The notes under the pieces: generated by a model | What the model saw: only the letters and a program-made list of their open reading frames with translations | Told to the model about the DNA's origin: nothing | Databases searched by the model: none | From: Urechis unicinctus | Taxonomy: Eukaryota; Annelida; Polychaeta; Xenopneusta; Urechidae | Reading direction: 5' to 3' | Length of the DNA: 64,000 nt | Assembly: GCA_034190875.2 (NCBI GenBank) | Contig: CM067354.1 | Location: forward strand, 41,036,482 to 41,100,481 | Shown: piece by piece, positions 55,983 to 64,000 of the stretch | How the letters are laid out: every line of letters begins with the position of its first letter | How positions within the stretch are numbered: the stretch's first letter is position 1 | Translations under genes and position numbers: made by a program

Positions 55983-57454
55983 CACTTTAGACACTTTTGT
56001 GACTAGGTGGTCAATTATCTCTACAGAATTTCGCTGCTGAGGTTTGATATACGTATATTCTCCGATTTGTTGTGAGGTTGCTTTTCTATCTTTGTCTTGT
56101 GCGTCTTTTGGTAGTTTACTTATATATATCAAAACCAATTACAATGCATACAAGAAAAAATTATTTACTGCAATACCAACACCATGTTAAAATAGGTCTT
56201 GTGCATGCAGTTGCGTTCACATGTCCCGCAAAAACTGGGAAAATGCTTCCGAAACCTTGACGCCCCTTCCATATATACTCAACACCACACTCCTCCTTAT
56301 GCAAACAGCCCTCTACCAGTGATTGGTTGACCAATCTCAGGCGGCCACTAAACTCCCCGATTACCACAAGGCCCGTATATATCACGCTACAATGGTGTAT
56401 TTTTAAGGGCATAAAGCATGTATTAAAAATAAACGGGTCTAACCATACAACAAGCTGCTTTCTATGACAATACTTACCGGGTATGTCGGGTCTTGTAATT
56501 TCCGTGATGACCTCTGATGAACAGGAATCCGGAACACAATACCCTTGTTGGGCTACCGTGTCAGCCTAGAAGCCATATATAAATTTTTATTCTTTTCGCC
56601 AACATGATCAGAAGCATCGCACTGTGTGCTTTCTCCAGCGATTACTCTCTCGGTGTTTTCATCATTGTGGGTTTCTCTATGCGTCTTTGATTGTCTCCCT
56701 GCCCGCAACATATCTCAGAACGAAAATAAGTTTTGAGGACTTCTTGTAACAAAGTGAAAGTCAAACATTAAAATTTTTTGAGCTGGTGGACTGAACTTAC
56801 TGCGAAAGTAACCGTGCTGAGAACTCCACAATATCTGCCGTTGAAGTCATGTATGAGGGTAGTGTTGTCCACCACAAACTCCGCAAAAGAAGCCTTCGTC
56901 CTCACACATTGATCGTAACTTCCTATCCAACGAAAAGCGCCATCTCCAATGCCAGCCATTGGCTTACCATCCGAATCTCTCACTGTTACATAGCTCGGAA
57001 TAGATTTTTGTGTGGTGGTACAGTGTGCTGACATCCCAAATAAAGGTAACATATCAACGCATCAACATTATCAATATTCCTACTGGCAGCTTCTCAAACA
57101 AGGACATGACTTACTTGTTTGGGCAAATTCGATCTCCTGAGCCTCAGCCATCAACATAGTGTACAGATCGAGCTGACACTTCAATGGGTCCTCTTTCTGT
57201 TCCCTTGGGTGGTTCGCTAGCTGAGCCTGTAGTCCCTTTGCCACCTCGTCCTCAGTCGACCAATCTAAATTCAATCCATTTCTCCGTATCCATTTCTCTA
57301 TGTTGCCTTGGAGTCTGCCAGGCACGGCGAATTGGTGGCTGATCTTGTATACGAGCGTCCTGTCTTCATCACTCAGATTGTGACCATCTTTTCTCGTGGC
57401 ATTCCCTACAGCCAGTACCGCGACAACAACAACCAATGTCCGGATGGTCATCAT
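52602..57454 (-). CDS. nrf-6-like: NRF-6-like membrane acyltransferase, complete 15-exon gene
   Basis: Predicted 742-residue integral membrane protein of the nose-resistant-to-fluoxetine family (extracellular NRF domain plus acyltransferase-3 domain). Exons, 5' to 3': 57454-57115, 56982-56801, 56565-56478, 55884-55803, 55723-55494, 55391-55203, 54883-54790, 54647-54546, 54393-54228, 54129-54050, 53972-53898, 53814-53673, 53489-53291, 53047-52905, 52718-52602 (TGA). All 14 introns (77-593 bp) begin GT and end AG, every phase matches, and no stop interrupts the 2,229-nt frame. The start was chosen because the paralog at 62,781 aligns from this ATG; the longer upstream frame begins before the TATA box. 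In nematodes family members act in gut lipid or yolk transport and drug uptake; the substrate here is unknown. The gene looks functional, with exon 8's donor (GTTCGT) the weakest site. Confidence 0.93.
55803..57454 (-). CDS. nrf-6-like: Exons 1-4: signal peptide and NRF domain of the minus-strand gene
   Basis: Residues 1-19 are a signal peptide (basic start, then a Val/Ala/Leu core). Residues 20-90 are a charged helical region unusual in length for the family. The cysteine-rich NRF domain runs from about 92 to 230: KCxLDLYTMLMAEAQ at 92-106, SDGKPMAGI at 117-125, GSYDQC at 134-139, NGRYCGVL near 161-168, and YCVPDSCS at 183-190, the canonical NRF C-P-x-x-C ending. Exon 4 (55,803-55,884) adds two Cys, in GASC and ALAC contexts, before the first membrane helix. 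The NRF domain is expected to face the lumen or outside of the cell. Intron 3 (593 bp) carries a (TA)n tract at 55,901-55,980. Confidence 0.92.
55901..55982. repeat. (TA)n microsatellite inside intron 3
   Basis: About 40 pure TA units in intron 3 of the NRF-6-like gene, ending about 15 bp upstream of the exon 4 acceptor. A tract this close to the splice site may vary in length between individuals. Confidence 0.97.
56321..56336. repeat. Palindrome with paired CCAAT boxes in intron 3
   Basis: GATTGGTTGACCAATC has 7-bp arms and contains CCAAT in both directions. It lies within the roughly 105-bp segment of intron 3 that is present in this gene but absent from the paralog at 62.8 kb. Confidence 0.6.
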
Positions 57455-57605
57455 AGCGCCTCCAGTGACGTGCTCTCCGGTGCCGCAGTTGTATGGCGGT
57501 GATATCAATAGATACCAGGTCGCTTTATAAACAGCCACGTCAATCCCAGGTCGCTTATCACTACAGAACATGGAAAAAATTAGGCTCATCTGAACAAAGA
57601 TAATC
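57455..57605 (-). promoter_or_regulatory. Core promoter of the minus-strand NRF-6-like gene
   Basis: A TATA box (TATAAA on the minus strand at 57,524-57,529) lies about 70 bp before the ATG. A consensus GATA-factor site TGATAAG lies at 57,554-57,560. The whole roughly 150-bp region aligns with that upstream of the paralog (62,625-62,780), including TGTAGTGATAAGCG and GTGGCTGT. GATA sites drive intestinal expression of many invertebrate genes, which would fit the known gut role of this family; that part is inference. Confidence 0.65.
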
Positions 57606-57619
57606 ACGCAGCACAAAAC

Positions 57620-58630
57620 CTACGAAAATAGCAGTGATATTCCTCATTCATTCCTTAACGTTGTTACCAAAATAGCAGATATATGACCATGACCTCGCCA
57701 AGGCATCCTGCTTCTCAACACTCGAGCACCTAACCGAGACTTTATTCAACAACAGGGTTGATGAAAGTTACATGTGTAACCTGACCACGTGTTTTTGTGA
57801 TTATCTGAAAGTCATCACAGGCTGCCCATATGATTATATGCCAAAACTATAGAATTTGTTTCACCACTTAAAGTCATAATAATGCAACTATTATACTGGA
57901 TGATATGTTGTTTTTCAGAGAAGAGACCATTTGTGTAGTGTTTACTTGAGTATTTATATCTTGATTCCTTAATCTAATGACACCCTTAGCAGCTACAAAT
58001 GAGTATATGTAGGTATGCTGTACTTTTGTAAACGAGTGTAGGTTATGCAATGCCACTGCTGTGTGGCCCCTCATTCAAACCTCCGCGCGCAACGATTACC
58101 ACGGAGTTAAGATCGGAAACAGGGCTGCGCAAATCGGATTAAATGATAAAGTAAGTGTAACGAAGGTCCCATTGTTGTCAGCCATTATGCATGAGGACGT
58201 AATATCCGCCTTTCCATGTGCCTCTGCTTCTCTGACTCATACATCGCTAGCTTCAGATAAGCAGCATGTATTCAGCCATATCGTAGATGATCTGTTGATT
58301 GAACACGATGACACGTCAGACGTGTAGAATGAGTGGGTGATTCCACGACACCTAATTGTATTTCAGAGCGAAATCATGAGACTTTCAATCATTCGCTTCT
58401 TAATGAACACATTGGCAATGTGACAGTTGTTAAAGCGAATATACCTCAAGGCGGTTCATATATCAATCAAAGTGAGTCTTACAGGGCATAAGCAATAACT
58501 ATGAAAATACTAATATCTCAGGCATACTTAAATATGAAATATATGCCGCACACCTATAATTCCGGCAAATATTTTTGTCCGGCTAATATTGTTTAAGTTA
58601 CGCCAAAGTGTCCGTCAAATGTAGTTTTGA
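57620..58630. other. Head-to-head intergenic interval, no gene recognised
   Basis: No recognisable exon. The plus frame at 58,061-58,327 (88 codons) has no family match and no splice partners. Confidence 0.4.
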
Positions 58631-58640
58631 TAAACACATG

Positions 58641-59274
58641 CATACATACATACATACATACATACATACATACATACATACATACATACATACATACATA
58701 CATACATACATACATACATACATACATACATACATACATACATACATACATACATACATACATACATACATACATACATACATACATACATACATACATA
58801 CATACATACATACATACATACATACACGTACATACATACATACATACATACATACATACATACATACATACATACATACATACATACATACATACATACA
58901 TACACACACATACATACACACACACATACATAAACAGACACATACATACACACACATACATACATACACACACACATACATACATACATACATACATACA
59001 TACATACACACATACATACATACATACATACATACATACATGCATGCATGCATGCATGCATGAATGCATGCATGCATGCATGACATACATACATACATAC
59101 ATACATACATACATACATACATACATACATACATACATACATACATACATACATACATACATACATACATACATACATACATACATACATACATACATAC
59201 ATACATACATACATACATACATACATACATACATACATACATACATACATACATACATACATACATACATACAT
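58641..59274. repeat. (CATA)n tetranucleotide array, about 630 bp
   Basis: Nearly pure CATA units, with CACA variants at about 58,902-59,010 and a CATG sub-block at about 59,037-59,082. The CATG sub-block separates two long CATA runs in the same orientation. A GTGTGCG-type tail follows to about 59,300. Frames of up to 251 codons on both strands (Thr-Tyr-Ile-His and Met-Tyr-Val-Cys repeats) result from the period of 4 and are not genes. Confidence 0.97.
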
Positions 59275-59300
59275 GTGTGCGTGTGTGCGTGCGTGCGTAC

Positions 59301-60720
59301 GCCTTGTCACCCGCATAATAGTAAAGTATATGGACAAGCTCGCAATGCATGCAACCTAAAGCTGTTATGGACGCAACAATAAATACATCAGTGGTCTTTC
59401 ACCGCCTATGGGGCTATCAGTAAGATGGAGGGCAATGTTAGTTCCTCTTGGCTTTGCTAAACAGATTAGTTGCACCACACAATCCTACACCGTGATAGTC
59501 AAGCAAGAGCCACACCAAGTGGCAGCTACTACTTCCCAAGTGTGTGAATATATACCTCTCAGTCTCTTAAAATGCTTCCTCCACTTTGGCTTATTTGGGA
59601 GACCATCCCTGCTTTCCCACCTTTGTTTGGATGCTCTAGACACGGTTCAGTGAATGTTGATTATGGTAGTTCCGGCTGATGCTCTCACCTTGCTTATGGA
59701 AGGGCGCCTCTTTAAAGTGGCAATTCTTATTTAAAATGAGATGCAGTGCAACCGATGCTTAGTACAAGCCATAGCGATGAAACAGCTCACACACACAGCT
59801 TGGCGGTGACTGCCCAATTAACGGATCGGGATCTACAGTAAATAATGTATTGTCTTGCCAAATTTGACTGGCGGGCCTGGTAAGCATCGTGGACAGTAAA
59901 TCATATCTAATAGCTATCCTGAAGGTTATGGCGCATGCTGTTTTGGCAAAGACTATCACTATCACTTATTGCCGAATGGGGATATTTTGGTACTCATGTG
60001 ATCCACATGTTCACCCATTGTACATTTTTGTGGTTAAAACCTCCACCAAGGTGACACCGGGCCAGCTTGCAGATAGGCGATGCCACTGAGAGCGTTCTAA
60101 TCTCACCCAATGCTTGATTGTCATGGATTCCTCTTTTGTACATATGGTTTGGAGCACCCAAACGATCGCCTTAACCTTGATGATTCTGAGATTGTAGAAT
60201 GTCTCCATATGACGGGTAGATTGTGTTTTTATTGATTTGCCAAACTAAATCCCAGTGAAGCTCCATATTGACTCCACTCATCAGCCCGAATTAGCCAATC
60301 AAAGCTCACTACATCAAGCCACCCCCCATCTTTCACAAAAAATACTGCAACATCAGCCACACATACACAGAATATACAGAGAGAGACACACACAGAGAAA
60401 CAGAGAAAACGCAGAAAATATAAGAGACAACGCGTACAAGTCCGAGAACACTGAGAAAAAGCGTGACCGTCAGCAGAGCAATAGAACTCGGCGGCCTAAG
60501 AATAATCGTCTCTCGTCTTTCATAACCATCCCTGACTCAACCATTCTGATCCCTTTAGCAATTTGAATGGTTGACAGCTTTTCAATGAATATTTCTAATT
60601 ACAGGATATCGCCTACTGACATATGTTGCTTTTTATATTTCTAAGCACGATATACATACATAAATCATATCCGTGACCTTGCCGAACAAAAATAAAGTGG
60701 CTTATACATCCTACATGTGA
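59301..60720. other. Intergenic, no gene recognised
   Basis: Moderately higher GC than the left of the window. The plus frame at 60,255-60,566 is rich in Lys, Arg and Asn and arises from a purine-rich stretch (GAGA/ACAC) near 60,375-60,420. There is no domain match. Confidence 0.4.
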
Positions 60721-61129
60721 TAAGCCAATTGATTCTACCCAGTGCATCTTCACTTTGCATTTGGTCTTGAACATGATCCATCCGAGTGCCATACCAATAG
60801 CATACGAGGCAAATCAAGACCAAGGTTTGATGTAGTAGTTCTGAATATCATTGCGCAGTCTCAACGCAAACAACCTGCAAAATGTCCTTGAATTGTAATT
60901 TTGTGGGATGTTTTATGTATATACCTTGTGGTGTGAATATGGTGGGGGTATCGTACCGATTTAGATATCCCGCAGCGGCAATGGATCCTGAAAATATCCA
61001 AGCCAAAAACAGACCACCCACCTTAGGCTACCTATAGTACAGTATAGTTAGCTACAGAGTATTCCCTGTGATTTGTAATCGAACTGTACTCAGAGTCACT
61101 ACAAGTCACTGCTTACTTGTACATCAAAA
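60721..61129 (-). pseudogene. Broken internal fragment of an NRF-6-like gene (exons 10-12)
   Basis: Aligns with 53,655-54,064 in the same orientation. It covers exon 12 (60,737 to about 60,880), intron 11, exon 11 (about 60,965-61,035), intron 10 and the last bases of exon 10. The 3' half of exon 12 is close to the active gene (YYIKPW context and AIGMxLGWIMFK recognisable). The 5' half has lost bases and is out of frame, and a TGA replaces the Arg codon of the active exon's WSRF. Exon 11 is also altered. The match ends abruptly at 61,129 within exon 10. It lies antisense to, and upstream of, the second gene. Confidence 0.9.
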
Positions 61130-61189
61130 CCGGGACCATGATATGCACTAGAATAACAGCAGCACGTCGTGAAGACGCTAAGGTACAAA

Positions 61190-61770
61190 GACAAACATCC
61201 CACTTATCCCCTTAAAGACTCTACCCATGCTACCAAGACAAACATCCGCTCATAATCTTAAAGACTCTACCCAAGCTACCATGACAAACATCCAACTCAT
61301 AATCTTAAAGACTCTACCCAAGCTACCAAGACAAACATCCGCTCATAATCTTAAAGACTCTACCCAAGCTACCAAGACAAACATCCCACTCATCCCCTTA
61401 AAGTCTCTACCCAAGCTACCAAGACAAACATCCAACTCATAATCTTAAAGACTCTACCCAAGCTACCAAGACAAACATCCCACTCATCCCCTTAAAGACT
61501 CTACCTAAGCTACCAAGACAAACATCCGCTCACAATCTTAAAGACTCTACCCAAGCTACCAAGACAAACATCCCACTCATCCCCTTAAAGACTCTACCCA
61601 AGCTACCAAGACAAACATCCGCTCACAATCTTAAAGACTCTACCCAAGCTACCAAGACAAACGTCCGCTCATAATCTTAAAGACTCTGCCCAAGCTACTA
61701 AGACAAACATCCAACTCATAATCTTAAAGACTCTACCCAAGCTACCAAGACAAACGTCCCCTCACTCTCT
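61190..61770. repeat. 46-bp minisatellite, about 12 units
   Basis: Unit: ACAAACATCC, a 10-11-bp variable core, TTAAAGACTC, TACCCAAGCT, ACCAAG. The variable core takes three forms: GCTCATAATC/GCTCACAATC, AACTCATAATC and CACTCATCCCC. In plus-strand order the forms run C, A, B, A, C, B, C, A, C, A, A, B, then a degenerate last unit. The period is not a multiple of three, so the apparent plus frame at 61,227-61,442 changes frame each unit and is not coding. Confidence 0.97.
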
Positions 61771-62620
61771 CGAATACGCCAAACTAAGCTGTTAAGATAA
61801 TCATTTTCCCGAAGACGGCGCCCTGAGAAAATCTCCTGCCAAGACGATCCCAATGCAGCAGATTACACGCTGCTTAAGCCCGAAATGCAGGATGAGTCAG
61901 AGAGACCCTGATAGTAGAGCGTCTGTGACTCACATTCTCATGGCAAATGACCCCACAACAACAGAGTCTTCGTTGGCCACGCCTTATCAGTTAATCCTAT
62001 AGATTCATTCCCGTATCTTGATGACTACCCCGTTTTATCCAAGGGCACCCCTGTACCCGAGGTGTCCACTTCAGTTGTCAAACCAGAGGCGTTGCATAAT
62101 GTACACTCGCCTACAAACTTATAGCATTGCTGCATGTTCAGATGTAGAGGATTGACAGCTACTTAGCGCGTTATTTAGTTAAGCAACAAAAGTACTCATA
62201 TTCGAAAATGTCTTTACACAATATTAGCCTCTTCTGTGAATTACAACTCATCTTCTAGTGAAAGCATAAGATGCGGCCTTTGGTATATCATTTTGACTGT
62301 CGGTTGTGAACGTATGTTAGTAGTGAACTAGTATATTCGACTGGACCGCCTGTTGTATTCTTGAGCGGATCACGACTCAGGTGATACATCTTACTTGTCA
62401 ACACCTGGAGGTCGGACGATGTCTCGGATGAGCGCGGAATGTGGTGAGCGATTCGTAAGGTGCAAGGCGCCACGGTGACGTCCATGTGCTGCTAGTTGTA
62501 CCGTCGCCGTGGGCATTACTGACTCTGACATACCGTCTTCTCTTTCTGGCATTATTCACCACAGAACTGTAACGAATGAAGGCGTTGGAATGATACTTCA
62601 GTTGATAGAGCGATTCAAAA
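61771..62620. other. Intergenic upstream of the second NRF-6-like gene
   Basis: Higher GC and CpG content than most of the window, especially 62,380-62,520. A minus frame at 62,288-62,485 (65 codons) has no recognisable domain. Nothing called. Confidence 0.4.
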
Positions 62621-62624
62621 AGTC

Positions 62625-62780
62625 AAACTTCAAGTTAGCCCATTTTTTTTCATGTTGTGTAGTGATAAGCGGTTTGTGATTGTTGTGGCTGTATCATAAG
62701 TGATCGCGTCACTGTCCCCTGTACCAGCAGCGGACTGGTAGACACTCCGCGGCGCCGGACAGCACACTCCGCTGGACACC
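62625..62780 (+). promoter_or_regulatory. Core promoter of the plus-strand NRF-6-like gene
   Basis: Aligns with the promoter of the minus-strand paralog. The GATA-type site TGATAAG lies at 62,663-62,669. Where the paralog has a TATA box this copy has TATCATAAG near 62,692, a degenerate form. The sequence just before the ATG (GCGCCGGACAGCAC block) is conserved as 5' untranslated region. The weakened TATA element may mean altered expression. Confidence 0.6.
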
Positions 62781-63747
62781 ATGACGACCATCCGGACATG
62801 GGTTGTTATTGTCGCGGTACTGGCTGTAGGGAATGCGTCGAGAAAAGATGGTCACAATCTGAGTGATGAAGACAGGACGCTCCTATACAAGATCAGCCAC
62901 CAATTTGCCGTGCCTGGCAGACTCCAAGACAACATAGAGAAATGGATACGGAGAAATGGATTGAATTTAGATTGGTCGACTGAGGACGAGGTGGCAAAGG
63001 GACTACAGGCTCAGCTGGCGAACCACCCAAGGGAACAGAAAGAGGACCCATCGAAGTGTATGCTCGATATGTACACTATGTTGATGGCTGAGGCCCAGGA
63101 GATCGAATTCGCCCAAACAAGTAAGTCATGTCCTTGTTTGAGAAGCTGCAAGGAACAATATTCAAAATAATGTAGCGCTGAGAAATTATGAATGTAAACC
63201 CAATAACGACTACAAACAATAACATTCGGAACTCGGTCGCAGTGAGAGATTCGGATGGTAAGCCGATGGCTGGCGTTAGAGATGGCGCTTTTCGTTGGAT
63301 AGGAAGCTACGATCAATGCGTCAGGACGAAGGCATCTTATGCGGAGTTTGTGGTGGACAACACTACCCTCATACATGATTTCAACGGCAGATATTGTGGA
63401 GTCCTCAGCTCGCTTACGTTCACGGTAAGTTCACATCACTTACCCACACATATTTGTTTTACAACGAAGGCAATTAATGATGAATGATATTTGGCCTTCA
63501 AGATTTATTACGATTTGACAGACTGTTACAAACTAATAGAGAGAACGACAAGGTGAATATGCTATCCCTTATCACCAGTAAGACTGCAGAGAGTGTTGGT
63601 GCCTTGATAATATCGAATCAGGTTGGATTCAAAAGGTATTATTTGCACGTGGCTTCTAGGGTGGCCTTTTAGCCCAAGAAGGTTATTGTGTTCCGGATTC
63701 CTGTTCATCAGAGGTCATCACGGAAATTACAAGACCCGACATACCCG
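62781..63747 (+). CDS. nrf-6-like: NRF-6-like membrane acyltransferase, second copy, exons 1-3 (runs off the window)
   Basis: Exons are 62781-63120, 63243-63424 and 63660-63747, with GT-AG introns of 122 and 235 bp. Exon lengths (340, 182, 88 nt) and phases are identical to the minus-strand gene. Residues 1-19 are a signal peptide. The encoded part ends in the NRF domain at YCVPDSCSSEVITEITRPDIP. Protein differences from the paralog: about 9 of 113 residues in exon 1, 6 of 60 in exon 2 and 5 of 29 in exon 3, the last clustered at its start. All NRF cysteines are kept. Intron 3 begins at 63,748; exon 4 is not reached before the window ends. The visible part is intact; whether the rest is cannot be seen. 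Confidence 0.92.
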
Positions 63748-64000
63748 GTAAGTATTGTCATAGAAAGCAGCTTGTTGTATGGTTTGACCCGTTTATTTTT
63801 TATCTCTGCTTTATGTACTTAAAAATACACTATCGTAACGTGATATATACGGGCCTTGTTGTAATCAAGCATTTTCCCAGTTTTGCGGGACACGTGAACG
63901 CAACTGCATGCACAAGACCTATTTTAACATGGTGTTGGTATTGCAGTTAATAAATATTTCTTGTATGCATTGAAATTGGTTTTGAATTATTTGAGTTAAC
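63748..64000 (+). other. Intron 3 of the second NRF-6-like gene (partial)
   Basis: Nearly identical in long blocks to intron 3 of the minus-strand gene. Relative to that gene it lacks one segment of about 105 bp near 63,865. No exon is called here: the frame that is open across the conserved block in the other gene is shifted by one base in this copy. Confidence 0.85.

Noticed and set aside
56161-56412. Minus-strand 83-codon frame in intron 3, part of which is conserved in the paralog and looks like an extra exon.
   Set aside because: A phase-compatible exon 4 with NRF-type cysteines lies at 55,803-55,884 and splices directly from exon 3. The paralog differs by one base in the shared block and shifts the frame, so the conservation looks like gene conversion of an intron.
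57455-57616. In-frame upstream extension of exon 1, giving a 178-codon frame from 57,616.
   Set aside because: It runs through the TATA box and the conserved promoter. The paralog alignment and signal peptide place the start at 57,454.
58593-59382. Open frames of 150-251 codons on both strands (Met-Tyr-Val-Cys and Ile-His-Thr-Tyr repeats).
   Set aside because: They are pure translations of the CATA/CATG tetranucleotide array, which stays open in all frames. No gene content.
61190-61770. Regular repeats with variable cores, superficially like a CRISPR array.
   Set aside because: The units are contiguous 46-bp repeats with only three recurring core variants, in an animal genome with introns. 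It is a minisatellite.

Overview
This is a eukaryotic, clearly animal, genomic window: AT-rich, gene-poor, full of long microsatellites, with one multi-exon gene whose short introns follow GT-AG rules. The gene belongs to the nose-resistant-to-fluoxetine (NRF-6-like) membrane acyltransferase family, which is expanded in nematodes, arthropods and other invertebrates. I read the source as an invertebrate metazoan and cannot name the phylum.

Layout. Positions 1-805 hold a broken relic of the 3' end of an NRF-6-like gene, minus strand. From about 0.8 to 52.3 kb I can defend no protein-coding gene. That stretch holds microsatellites, several tandem repeats and at least four families of old dispersed or duplicated non-coding repeats. 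Family A has three copies of 1.4-1.7 kb plus two fragments; families B, C and D have two copies each. There is also a GC-rich inverted-repeat cluster near 3.0 kb and a small membrane-segment ORF near 9.6 kb of probable mobile origin. Positions 52,602-57,454 (minus) hold a complete 15-exon NRF-6-like gene. All exon phases agree, all introns are GT-AG, and it predicts 742 residues: signal peptide, cysteine-rich NRF domain, then a multi-pass acyltransferase-3 domain. From 57.6 to 62.6 kb the intergenic interval holds a 630-bp CATA array, a second broken NRF-6-like fragment (exons 10-12) and a 46-bp minisatellite. From 62,781 (plus) a second NRF-6-like gene begins head-to-head with the first; its first three exons lie in the window and it runs off the right edge.

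How the genes relate. The two start codons are 5.3 kb apart and point away from each other. About 150 bp upstream of each start is conserved, including a WGATAR site; a clear TATA box is present in the minus gene only. Exons 1-2 are about 90-92% identical in protein, intron 2 is unalignable by eye, and exon 3 plus most of intron 3 is nearly identical. That mosaic suggests gene conversion. With the two relics, the window shows a locus where this family has been duplicated, inverted, broken and partly homogenised. I found no prokaryotic-style system, CRISPR array, tRNA or rRNA.
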